Below, piece by piece: positions 19,400-29,359 of a stretch of 38,278 nt of DNA. This DNA is from Mesaphorura yosii (taxonomy: Eukaryota > Arthropoda > Collembola > Poduromorpha > Tullbergiidae): assembly GCA_009869945.1 (NCBI GenBank), contig WIXG01000566.1, positions 1-38,278 on the forward strand, written 5' to 3'. Within the stretch, counting starts at the first letter, position 1; every line of letters starts with the position of its first letter. The notes beneath the pieces are model-generated. The model was not told the DNA's origin, searched no databases, and saw only the letters and a program-made list of their open reading frames with translations. The translations under genes and the position numbers were made by a program.

Positions 19400-20061
19400 T
19401 CGACAGAAAGAAGAATGGCACGTCATCCGTGCCTTGGATCGTCTCCCACTGCAAAACCGACAGCTCCTCGTCGTAAATCTGGCTAAGCTTGCCCATTGAC
19501 GCCTGCGACGAATGCAGGACGCTCACTTGTGAAACTCTTCGCTCGGAATCGGTCGGCAACGACTGCCGGAAGCAGCTGGTGGACAAGCGCAAATTCTACC
19601 TCGCATTCGAGAACTGTCTTTATGAGGATTACGTCACAGGAAAGTTTTTTGTGTATCGATACTGTGTGTAGTTTCGATGTGCTGAGTACCGACATGATCC
19701 GAATCGTGTACAGCGGAACCAATTACAGCGCGTTCGGAGTACAGGCCGGGTCGTACATCAACGTCGCAGATTACAGCACGGTGAAGGAGCTGGCGGAGAG
19801 AATTCGGTGGCTCGCCCAACACGCGCACGAAAAAAGAGTATTTGGACTACTCGCAGGCCAGGGCGGGGCAGTGGCGAATTGACCGGCTTACTGGTGCCAG
19901 ATTGATTGACCAGCGCTAGCGGAAGTGTGTCCTCGTCTCGGCTTCGAATGTGGTACGAAGACGTGGAGGCGTGGCTAAATGAGGCATCGAGCCGTGACGG
20001 TAGCGTTGAAGGCACGGCAACAGGCTTCATTCCGCCGCCTGACATTGTGAGACGATCGTGA
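19400..20061 (+). pseudogene. alpha-1,3-fucosyltransferase (GT10) pseudogene
   Basis: It corresponds to exon 2 of the intact gene at 20418-21713: VPWIVSHCKTDS, GNDCRKQLVDKRKFYLAFEN, CLYEDYVTGKFF, DVLSTDMIRIVYSGTNYSAF, INVADYSTVKELAERIRWLA, and a C-terminal EDVEAWLNEAS to a TGA at 20059-20061. Breaks include a TAA after DSSSS, a short insertion of about 20 bp after GKFF, and a shift after QHAHE. There is no exon 1. It is joined directly to the truncated receptor copy, so both were cut at one rearrangement point. Confidence 0.88.
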
Positions 20062-20417
20062 CGACCAATTATGACTAGAACTTCAGTTAACCTTAATAAA
20101 ATTGAAGTGGAAGAACGCCTCGGTGCTGATTATAGCAGGGATTAAAATGATTGCCACCGTTTGCACTCTCACAATGAGTTCGGCTTTGGCTGTAATCTTC
20201 AAATTAGCCATCGTGTTCCATTTAGATAAGACATGCATATGCGAAATGCGGCATTCTGCTCGAGTCTCATCAGTAATCGGCCCGGCGTGTACCCAACACA
20301 TCGGCAGTTGCTGCTGTTGCTCACTGGTTGCATTTACACAATTTGCACTTTTGGTTGCATGAGCTCTTTGCGTGTTCGAGTGGCGGAAATTTCAGCGCAG
20401 CGCCTCGCCGCTTTGAA

Positions 20418-21713
20418 ATGGCGAGCTGGCGCAAGTGCAAACTTGTGCTCGTGGTGTTTTTTCTGTTCGGTTTCGGAATTCTGCTCCTGACCTTCGACAC
20501 GGCTTTCTACCAGCAACCTCGGCAAGCAGCCCCCGGAACTCCTCACGAACACATTCAGGGTCAATCCAGTGCAAAAGTCAGGGACACCCGGACGAGACTA
20601 TTCACGATTTTGTTCACGACGCGGCCAGGAACGAATTCCACTCGCTTCCCCGGAGTCGACGACGCCTCGAAACTCTGCCCCCGCTGCAAGTTCACGCACG
20701 ACCAGCGTCTGTGGAACCAAAGCGATGCGGTGCTGTTCAACGGATTCTTCCTGCCGGAGCAGCCACCGTACAAGCCGCCAGGCCAGATTTGGGTTTATTA
20801 CTTTCGCGAGGCGCCGCCACGGCTCAGCAAGCCCTCGTTGCTCCGTCTGAAGAAGTACCGCGGCTTCTTCAACTGGATGATGACGTACAGGCGGGCTTCT
20901 GACGTGTACATGCCGTACGCTCGCCTGACGACGGACGACCCCGCGAAATTTAATCGCAAGAAGGCGCTGGCGAGTTTTCGGTGAGTTCACGATCGCGATC
21001 ACTTTTGCTCGAGTTAAAACCGCTGCAGCAGCAGTTTTGTAAGCTCCGCCCGCCCTTCCCGTGTTGATAGGAACAAAACTGGAAATGCGCACGCGCCTGT
21101 GGCTTGGATCGTGTCCCACTGTAAGACGGACAGCAAACGCGAGTTACTAGTCGAGAAACTCGCTAAGCTCGTGCCCATCGACGTGTACGGCGACTGCGGA
21201 CCGCTGAAATGCAAGACGAGCCGGCAAACGTCGGTCGGAGGCGATTGTCGCATGCAGCTGTCGCACAAGTACAAGTTTTACCTCGCATTCGAGAACTGTC
21301 TTTGTCAGGAGTACGTGACTGAGAAATTCTTTGACGTGCTGTCAAGTGACATGGTGCCCATCGTGTACAGCCGAGCCAACTACACGGCGCTCGGGATCCC
21401 AGCCGCTTCGTTCATCAACGTGGCCGACTACGAGACGGTGGAGGAGTTGGCGGAGCGGATTCTGTGGCTTGCTGAGCATCCGGAGGAGTACGTGGATTTC
21501 CTGAAAGCTCGGGCAGGCGTCAAAACTGTGCGCGAAGGCTGGCCAGTTACTTGGTGCCGGATCTGTGACAAATTGACAAACCTGCCCGTAACTGAGTACC
21601 ATGCTGAATTGGCGCCAGCACACGAGGACGTGCAAGAATGGCTGAATCGGCCCGCATCCGGTGATGGCGGCCCAGTTTGCGTTCCTCCGCCTGAAATTGC
21701 TACCGGATCTTGA
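20418..21713 (+). CDS. alpha-1,3-fucosyltransferase, GT10 family, intact
   Basis: Exons 20418-20980 and 21071-21713 with a 90-bp intron (GTGAGT...TGATAG, phase 2). The protein has 401 residues. A short cytoplasmic tail (MASWRKCK), one anchor (LVLVVFFLFGFGILLLTF) and a stem give the type II Golgi topology of this family. The catalytic part carries YRGFFNWMMTYRRASDVYMP and the diagnostic C-terminal motif KFYLAFENCLCQEYVTEKFF followed by DVLSSDMVPIVYSRANY, i.e. the GDP-fucose-binding alpha-1,3-FucT signature with Phe-Glu-Asn and Thr-Glu-Lys. Family knowledge: transfers fucose from GDP-Fuc to GlcNAc on N-glycans or Lewis-like structures; the exact acceptor (core or antenna) cannot be told. The intron junction reads FR|NKTGNAHAPVAWIVSHC. 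A decayed copy lies just upstream. Confidence 0.92.
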
Positions 21714-21894
21714 TAGCAAGTGACCGGCAGAATTCGCATTGTCGATAGAATTTTCGCGTGCAATTTTTTATAGGCACAAATGCATAATAGTAGTAAATTT
21801 AAATACACGAATTTATGCAGAAAACGTACTCAATGTTTTCCCTAATTTCCTGGCTCCGCTTCAGGCTAATCTCAGTAGCTCTGAAACCAATCCC

Positions 21895-22635
21895 TACGAG
21901 AGTAAATGTCTTGCCGACGAATCGTTTCAACAATTTCCAGCATGCACAAATGAAGAATAAGAAATTTGCAATATGCTTGATATACGCATTCAGTGAAAAC
22001 GTTTCTGCAATTAGTGGCAGCACAGAGGTTGAGATCATGACTCCGTAGGCCGGACTCTGAGCAATGGCGAATTTCCACACCGGACTATCCCAAAGAACTT
22101 AGCACTGCTGGAGGGCACCGCCTTGCGGGCGTACTCCACTTTGATCTCGAGTACCCTGCGCAGGGAGATAATCCTTGCCTTCGTGGGCAAGGCCAACCCA
22201 TTCTTCGACATTTACGAGGTCACCTTCCAGAATAACTACGCTGCCAGACAGATGAGTCGTGCAGTACGGTCGGAGCTGCTCGAGGCGGGGTTGAACGGGT
22301 GCTGAGAGCGAAGCGAGCTGCTGCACAAAGAAATCGGCGAACGCAAGCGTGTGAGAGAGAATCTTTATGAAGACGGCGAGTATGAATGGATCGTGGCTCC
22401 GGTGCTGTTTGGGCTCCCTCCACCCGCCCCGCGTCCAGAAAAGCTGCTAACGTCTCTGCTCCGAATCCCCTTTGCTGTGTACGGAGTCATGATCTCAATC
22501 TCCAGGGCGGGACTCGTAGTAGAAGCATTTTCCTTGCGTGCGTGCATTTAGCACGGGCGAACTTTGTGCGTTGTGTTTTTGCATGCTGTCAACTCTTGAA
22601 TCGACTCGTTCGTAAAGCAATTCCATTGCTATGAG
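21895..22635. repeat. imperfect long inverted repeat
   Basis: The minus strand of 21895-22055 resembles the plus strand of 22478-22635. A 19-bp block (TACGGAGTCATGATCTCAA) is identical at 22480-22498 and, inverted, at 22029-22047; further similarity includes GCATGCTG and the Ser/Leu-rich stretch (YGVMIS, ETFSL versus EAFSL). The arms may be transposon ends (foldback/SINE-like) or two inverted gene fragments. Spacer 22056-22477 is treated separately. Confidence 0.6.
22076..22305 (+). CDS. hypothetical ORF inside the inverted repeat
   Basis: A frame reading LRAYSTLISSTLRREIILAF, then GKANPFFDIYEVTFQNNYAA and RQMSRAVRSELLEAGLNG to TGA. Composition looks protein-like but no family is recognised. 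It may be cargo of a non-autonomous element. A second open stretch in another frame (GEYEWIVAPVLFGLPPPAP, 22380-22440) follows. Confidence 0.25.
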
Positions 22636-22694
22636 TTTACGTAAGAAAATAGGTCGGCTTCCTTCACTTAGACAATTATTTCACTTTATTTACT

Positions 22695-23030
22695 TCATTT
22701 CACGCCGTACCACTCCGCCGGGACCGGTCCGAGCGTCTCCAGCCCGCACCCCGGCCGAATGAGGCGTCCCGCTCCTGGATCAAATCCAGGGCTTCCGGGC
22801 AACTCGCGCTGAAGGCCTCCGGACCCGCAAATGTAGTCCACGCAGGGAACGGTGAGCTTTATGAGTCCCAGCCGGATCTGAACGAAACATAGCTCCGACG
22901 AAGGCCGAAGAGCCATCGCGGCAAGTGTCGAGTACCCAAAAACGTCCGACAATTTGTCCACACGTCGTCCACTGCAGCCCTGCGCCTGCAACGTCTTTGC
23001 CGGGCCATCAATGACGAGGCGCCTTAATTC
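22695..23030 (-). CDS. unknown-family protein, C-terminal exon (second of two)
   Basis: An open minus-strand frame. A TTTCAG acceptor near 23030 precedes LRRLVIDGPAKTLQAQGCSG and then KLSDVFGYSTLAAMAL, IRLGLIKLTVPCVDYICG, and GFDPGAGRLIRPGCGLETLG to TGA (22695-22697 is the end of VK). The protein-level series matches the degraded plus-strand copy at 8169-8560. There are four or more cysteines, no TM segment and no start codon. It sits directly downstream of the F-box gene on the same strand (41 bp gap) but that gene has its own TAA. Family not recognised; a transposon-derived protein is possible. Confidence 0.4.
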   Translation of the reverse strand, partial: ELRRLVIDGPAKTLQAQGCSGRRVDKLSDVFGYSTLAAMALRPSSELCFVQIRLGLIKLTVPCVDYICGSGGLQRELPGSPGFDPGAGRLIRPGCGLETLGPVPAEWYGVK

Positions 23031-23070
23031 TGAAATTAATCAAATTAAATTACGTCGGGCCGGCCAATGA

Positions 23071-24808
23071 TTAAATTAATGTTAAGTAATGATTTAGCTT
23101 GGGCTCACTTTTAAGATCGCAGATTGACGGCGCTTCTGCACGGAGATCCTCAAAATCCGTCGTCGTCGTTGTCAATTCTTGCACCCGTTGGTCGGCTGGC
23201 AGTTCACGAAGACGTTTGCAGTCCGGTTCAGGAATGCCTGACAAAATGGAATCCAGCCCCGCTCGATTCTGGCCCTCCGCCTTTTGCCGCCGGCTGGCAT
23301 CGTCTTCGTCCAGCGTGAGAAAGAGTTCCGTGATGTTGGGGCAGAATTCCCAGATTGAGATCAGCAGTAACTCGTGAGCGTACGGAATTGGTGTGCGAAT
23401 AATGCTCAGGTTCGGGAAGAGCCGCCCAATTCGGGCCATGAGGACATGGTCCACATCGAGCGGAATCTCATGCAGGACTTGCACGCTGTAGCTCGGCGGA
23501 GGTAGGCGGCCACCGGGATGGGGGTAGATTTCGTCTTGTACGTATTGGAAGAGGTATCCTTTCAAACCGAGAAATCGGAGTCGTGGAAAGTTGGTCGCAT
23601 AGTCGAGTGAACCCTGCGGAGGTTCGCCCTCCTCCGCAAACGGCCCCTGAGGCGGAGGGGCTTTCGAGATCCGCAGTTCTTCCAGCTTCGGCATTGGTGG
23701 CAGCGTCACATGGCAGGAACGATTGATCGGAACTTGAAGGGTCTCCAAGGAATTTCGTTGTCCCTCCAGAATTTGCTGCAGTGCATCGGGGTTTCCGTGC
23801 CCAGCCGGATCCACAGATGTTTTGATCATCAGCGAGCGTAGTTGATCAGGCGCCAACCCAGTACTCAGAGTCCGCAGCATATCATAGTTCACATGATCAA
23901 TTTCGAGATCCCGAATCTGGCGGAGGCGATTTACGGAGATCAGCGCGCCGATAATCTTTTGGACATCACTGAGCTCGAGCATATTCTTTGTCCAATCGGT
24001 GATTGTGAGCGCCTCCAGTTGCTGACAAGGAGTAAAGAGGTCAACGAGAAACTGGAAGTCATACCCGCCGCAGCCTCGTGCAATGTACGACAGAGAAATC
24101 TTGATCTTGGTCAAGGTCAGCGCGGGATTCGGTGTGTGGATGCTTAAGCGGGATGTAGGAACTTGAATTATGCTCGGCGGAAGTTCTGTGACGACAAGCG
24201 TCTTGAGAGCCGGCGTCTGCCTCAGGAGAAGATCCCCCAGCGTCTCTGGGCAACAGGGTTCCGATTCTGGAAACTGATTCGATGTCGTTGATAAAGTCTG
24301 CTGATCCGATGATCTATAACAGAGTTCCAACTGTTCTATGTCAGCCCCGTTTCGTTCCAGGAGCTCCTGAACGGCAGCGGAACCCAAGTCAGCGCCTCTG
24401 AAGGAGAATTTCGTCGCATTGAAGCTCGGGTGCTTGCGAATTGAGTCAAGGTAGGCTGAACTGTCCGGATCCGTCATATCTCCTTTGATTAAGACTGGAG
24501 GTCTTGACGGTCGAAGTCGGAGGCTGTGAGCAGGAGTCAGGCGCCTCCAAAGCTGGCAAACGTCGAAGCAAGAGATCAATTCGGCGACTGGCAGGTAGCT
24601 GAGGACTTCATCTACAATCTGTGGTCAATTAATTAAAACAATTACCTTACATTTCGATAAGCCTAGCTCCCGAAGGTACAAAGAACTGAAAGAACTAACA
24701 ACTAACCTCTTCGATCAAGAGAGGATTTTCTGGAGCCCAGAGTTGAACTGAAATTGATTCCAGGCGAAGACAGAGCGAAATGTTGTCAGTGCTTGTTAGC
24801 TGGTCCAT
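23071..24808 (-). CDS. F-box and leucine-rich-repeat protein
   Basis: Two exons, 24707-24808 and 23071-24618, joined by splicing of an 88-bp intron (GTTAGT...CCACAG). The protein has 549 residues. It begins MDQLTSTDNISL, then NPLLIEEIVDEVLSYLPVAE and LISCFDVCQLWRRL, a good F-box with its Pro and Trp, which would bind Skp1. The rest (SLRLRPSRPPVL onward) is an irregular LRR-like repeat region (LEALTITDW, LRSLMIKTS, LEELRISKA, LRFLGLKGY, LSIIRTPIP, ITELFLTLDEDD) of FBXL type, expected to capture a substrate for SCF ubiquitin ligase. The intron lies inside the F-box, so the second exon alone looks as if it lacks the domain. No TM. Substrate unknown. Confidence 0.8.
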
Positions 24809-25458
24809 TATGATAAAAATGACAATACTCATTAATTGTAAATTCGTAGCCTGTTCTGTCAACTCAACTGCCTGTTCCGCAGAATCATATGACTTTCGTA
24901 TGGTCCTCCTTTTTCGGGCTCTGACTCGGATTTCTTTGTTCCGTGCGGCTGAGGAAACATTAGAGATCGACTTTTGGGCGCAACTGGACCGTCTTTGGTG
25001 CGCCGTCCATCGTGACCAGGGTGGTATTCCGATTTTAGTAGGGCGCCAGAGTCACAAGGTTATTCAGCTGTTTAAGCAGCACTCATTTGTAACCACGTGG
25101 CTTGGATTCTGAAGCGGGAAACACCTACTTTGAACGCCCGTGTTCGAGGTGGTGAACTTCTTCAATTTCATAGCATGGAGTGCAGCCGACGTAGTGAAAA
25201 TCTTGGGTCGGCGCATCCAGTTCAAGTATTGAGCGATCCACGCCACTTCTGTCAATGATGATAGTCTACGTGAAAGGTTCAGGTACCAAATACTTCACCT
25301 TGACATCAAGCCGTACCGACTCATTATCGTCCTTGATCGGGATTACGATTCCGCCTTCAAAATGCAAGCCCTCTTCACGTCAATGAACTGGTTAACGTGG
25401 GCCAGGACGGTGGCTGGAAGGACGAACGGAGGTGGGCACGGGTGGTGCAGGAACGCCG
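24809..25458. other. intergenic, unassigned ORF
   Basis: A plus-strand open frame to 25112 (ends KQHSFVTTWLGF) and a short minus-strand frame at 25064-25255 (VAWIAQYLNWMRRPKIF) have no family match. A plus frame at about 25290-25420 (DIKPYRLIIVLDRDYDSAF) precedes the P450 remnant but does not align to a P450. Nothing supported. Confidence 0.35.
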
Positions 25459-25727
25459 ATGGCGACGCACAATCTCTTCAACGTGGCCGTTGTCAACACG
25501 ATCTGGGGTCCAATCGCCGGAAAGCCCTTCGACCAAGACGATCCCGCGGTCAAGAAGGTTGCACGCCATTTAACGCACGCGGTGAACTGTCTCTCTTCAC
25601 TGGTGGCCTATTGCAGAAATTCCGTGTCGACGTGGACCCGAGCGCTGCCCCACTGACTCTCGACCCGAAAATTGGTGGCACCATCCTCGTCCCGAAGTCG
25701 CATAAATTACTTCTCACGCTGCGCTAA
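25459..25727 (+). pseudogene. cytochrome P450 remnant
   Basis: Two P450 pieces are fused. The first, in one frame, is LFNVAVVNTIWGPIAGKPFD (the same as LFNVAVVNVIWG in the intact copy) through VKKVARHL. The second, in another frame from about 25590, is ELSLFTGGLLQKFRVDVDP to the C-terminal GTILVPKSHKLLLTLR and stop. Everything between, including I-helix, ExxR and the heme Cys loop, is gone. It cannot make an enzyme. Confidence 0.85.
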
Positions 25728-26031
25728 GAGATTGATTACTAATCACGTGTGTGCAGAAATATAAAACAGGTTTTGCAGTTTTTTTACTGACTTCTTTGGT
25801 CAAAACAATCGAGTTGACCTTGCCACAAAGTAAAGCAGCTTGTACTGCTCCGTGCTGCCTCATACCACGTGTGCTGGTCCTGGATTGCTGGAGCTGATTG
25901 CGTGAGGCTAAATCCAAAATTGATCTATCTCGTTTTGCTCTTCTTTCCTAAACCACGTGCAAGTGTATTCTTGTTTTGCAATCGATTAAATTGGCAATAT
26001 TCAAAACTCAAGCTCCTTAATTGATTCAATC

Positions 26032-27613
26032 ATGATTGCCCTGGTGGGCCTGCTGATTTCGGTTGTTTGGGTGAGCACTTTGTATCTGCGCTCCCAGAGG
26101 AAGCCTAAAAACTTCCCCCCTGGTAAAAATTCCAATTCAAGTCTCTACTCAAGAAATCCTTGCCTGACTGACTGAGTGGGCGGGTATTTTTGATTTCAGG
26201 GCCGTGGGGCTTCCCCGTGCTCGGGCACCTTCCGCTCCTCGGCTTGGAGCCGCACGTGAAGGCGATGCAATGGAAATCCACGTACGGACCCATCGTCGGG
26301 ATTGATTTCGCGTCCTTCCCCTGCGTCCTCATCTCCGACTACCGGCTGGCGAAGGAGGCCCTGGCCATGGACACCTTTTCGGGCCGACCCACCCTGCAGT
26401 TCACCCTTGACCGGTCCGGCGGCTCCGCCCATGGGCATGCCGAAGGCATAAACCTGAATACAGGACGAGGCTGGGCGGAGCAGCGCGCGTTCAGCCATCG
26501 CGCACTCCGCCAGTTGGGCGGTTTCGGGACCCGCTCCATGGAAGCCATCATTCTGCATGAGATGCAAGAGTTCAGGCTCCGCCTGGAGCCGCACGCGGAG
26601 TCGCGCACTCCGATCGAAACCACCGCCCTCTTCAACGTGGCCATCGTCAACATGATTTGGACTGCCATCGCCGGGCAGCGCTTCGACCAAGACGACCCGG
26701 AGGTCAAGCACGTGGCGAGGCTCTTCGTTGAAAGCATCCAGGAGGCCAGCATCTTTAGCGCGCTGTGAATGTTCATTCCGTGGGTCTGCGATTATTTCCC
26801 CGATTGGCTGACGCGGATTTGGAGAAGCAGTACAAACCGGTCCTGGAATTTCTTGGGCCGTACATCGACGAACATTTCCGGACTCACGTGCCTGTCATTG
26901 ACAAAGTGAAGACCACAACGGACCCGGACTCGAGCTTCCACCCGAGCCGGGCGAAATATTCGCTGCCGACGACGCTGATGGATTTGTTCATCGCCGGCTC
27001 CGAAACGACGTCGACGACTCTGCGGTGGGTCTTCCTTCTCCTGGCTCGCTACCCCGCCGTGCAAGACCGCCTAGTGCACGAAGTTGACGACGTTACAGGT
27101 GAGGGTGCCTCCTCCCGGCTTCCGTCCCTCGCCGACCGACCCTCGATGCCGTACGTGGAAGCTTTTCTCCATGAAGTGATGCGTTTCCGCCCGATTCTCC
27201 CCTTCGGTGTCTTCCACAACACGACAGAGGCCGTCCACTTCCACGGATACGACATCCCGGCCGACACGATGGTGTTTATGAACATTCACGAAGCCCACTT
27301 CAACCGGGAGCTGTGGGGCGACCCGGAGAACTTTCGTCCGGAGTGGTGGCTGAGTATGGGTGAGGGCACAGGCGACGGCGGCAAACCCGACTTCGTGCGG
27401 CGGGAGGGTTTCTTGGTGTTCTCGTCTGGGAAACGAGTTTGCCTCGGTGAACAACTTTCACGTGATGAGCTGTTTCTCTTCACCGTTGGTTTGACCCAGA
27501 AATTTCGGGTCGAGCTGGACCAGAGAGGACCGATACCGACACTTGACCCGAAGGTCCGTGGCACGACTTCGGGACCAAAGCTCCATAAATTAGTCTTCAC
27601 AATGAGATATTGA
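26032..27613 (+). pseudogene. cytochrome P450, nearly complete, with one stop, one frameshift and one deletion
   Basis: Exon 1 26032-26122 (MIALVGLLISVVWVSTLYLR anchor, KNFPPG hinge) and exon 2 from 26200 (76..77-bp intron, phase 1, giving GPWGFPVLGHLPLLG) repeat the structure of the intact minus-strand P450. Exon 2 reads well to ASIFSAL, then TGA at 26766-26768, then MFIPWVCDYFPDWLTR, after which the frame shifts near 26810 to DLEKQYKPVLEF. It also lacks about ten residues after THV. Beyond that all catalytic elements are intact: IAGSETTSTT, HEVMR, ENFRPEWW, FSSGKRVCLGEQLS, ending at TGA 27613. So it was inactivated recently, or the stop and shift are base errors; the short deletion is in frame. 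As listed it would not make a working enzyme. Confidence 0.85.
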
Positions 27614-27830
27614 TTTAATTGAGCAATTGAACAATTAATTAAACTGCGCTACATTACCGAGTTGAACATTTTATAACCTGTTGTAATCATGTTTCAATGT
27701 GTAAGCTTTTGGAAATTCTACAAGCTTATGAAGAGAGTTCCCGTCAAGTGGACCCCACAAGCTCACACAGCTCTCGTCGATCCCGACCTTGTAAGGCTCT
27801 TGGCACGCACAGGTTTCGCGGAATCTGGCG

Positions 27831-28165
27831 TCACTGCATTCGGCGTTGCCTACGCTCTTCTACGCCCGGCCTACAGAAGCGACCGGTCGTCACTACACAG
27901 CGCTCCTTCGCGGGGTCCCACATCGTGCGGAGTCCGCACTGACACCACCCATCAATGCAGATACTTTCGTCCACGCACTGGTCAACTGCTCCACGAACAA
28001 ATCCGTGTTCCAGGTCGACGGAGCCGTGCACGCTTCGCTGTAGATTCGTGTCGGGACGCAGGCTCGGCAGCCGGTGACCGGCACGAGGCCCTCGTCGCAG
28101 TAGCACGTGTGTGGGCACTCCGGGACGAGCAAGCAGCAGACAACTTGCGGTTGCAGCTTTGAGTT
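27831..28165 (-). pseudogene. secreted Cys-rich (EB-like) protein fragment, frameshifted
   Basis: Minus strand gives VPECPHTCYCDEGLVPVTGC, RACVPTRIYSEACTAPSTWN in one frame and, after a shift near 28000, QCVDESICIDGWCQCGLRTM and DPAKERCVVTTGRFCRPG in the next, to TGA at 27831-27833. The spacing C-x5-C-x4-C-x-C and the acidic/aromatic pattern resemble EB modules and trypsin-inhibitor-like Cys-rich domains of secreted arthropod proteins. No signal peptide or start is present, so it is either a fragment or an internal exon of a gene whose first exon lies above 28165. Function unknown. Confidence 0.45.
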
Positions 28166-28280
28166 TTATCCTCCGACCAATGAATGACTCATTCTCTTCT
28201 GAGAACTCCTTTCGTCTACGTGCTCGCTTTCTTTGTTCATACAAGGCCGAAGCTGTGGAGGAGTCGACATAATTCATTGA

Positions 28281-29359
28281 TTAACTGCATTGTCTAAATT
28301 TAGCATAAAAGGTGCTCTGAATCGTGCACTTGAAATTCTTTGTTCGTGTTCGGTAAAAAAAATAGAAAATATGTGAATGAAGGTCAGGAATTCGTCGGAT
28401 TTACTGGAAATTCAAACCCTGACCTTGCCATTGTCATTCAGGCAAAATCTACGTACACACAAAAGAGGATTATCAAGAAATTCGTCAGAAGTCAACAATG
28501 GACGACTTGATCCAAGTTAATATACTTTATTATCATTTTATCAGTTCTCAGCTCGCTTTGAAAACCTTTTCTAATTTCTAGTCCTCAGCCTGCACCTCGC
28601 AGTGACGGTATTTCCCCAGTAGCTGTCAGCTGTCATCGAGATATCGAGCCGATTGAGCTCAGGCTGGCTGAGTACTGAGTTACATCAGAAAGTTTTGAAG
28701 GGTGAAGGTTGTTCACTGGCGACGTGTCCTGAAGCACAATAAAAGGGTTATGCGTGCAACGCAAAACGCAATGCATCATTTGCTTTTACATGTACTCGTA
28801 TTCTAGGAATTGGGATTGCGATTGCACGATTGCAGATAAGAAGCCCAGCAAAGGAAAGGAATGCAAAGCAATGCAGTTATTCAAGATGACCTAATCGAGT
28901 TTTGAGTGTCGAGTGGCCGCACTTCAGTCTTTCCTCATTTAGCGATTGTAGCGCGTTAATGAGCAGGCCCATTCCGAAATCCAGGTTTAAAATTTCATCA
29001 GGCTTACCGAGAAGTTCACTATTTGACTGTTTAACTCAAGTACGAGCAGAGCAAGCTCACTGACACTGATCACTGGCGAGGGCAGGCAGGCAGGCGAGTG
29101 GTGATGATTTCAAGTGACTCGTCACAGAGCTGTAAATTAATTACATAGAAACATTGAATTAAGATAACGAACCACGTAGACACGGTTGACAGAACAGGCA
29201 GGTAGGCAAACAAAGTTTACTGTTATTCATACTGGGCGATGACTGAAGAGAAGACTCACAGTATTTAAGGAAACTCATCGAGCGCCGGCTCCCAGACAGA
29301 TTCGAACTGGTCGCAGCACTAATTACTGATCTGCCACTGTCAATCACTGCTTTCTTCTA
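28281..29359. other. intergenic, nothing recognised
   Basis: About 1.1 kb. Contains AT-rich stretches and a CAGG-type microrepeat (near 29080-29096), plus the presumed promoter of the SLC6 gene. No ORF, RNA gene or transposon signal is supported. Confidence 0.4.

Noticed and set aside
19660..19690. Possible 21-bp micro-intron (GT...AG) in the fucosyltransferase pseudogene
   Set aside because: Far below the size of any spliced intron here, and it does not restore the paralogue's sequence; an insertion is simpler.
25064..25255. Minus-strand frame with VAWIAQYLNWMRRPK as transposase candidate
   Set aside because: No DDE/DDD motifs, no terminal repeats and no recognisable family pattern.
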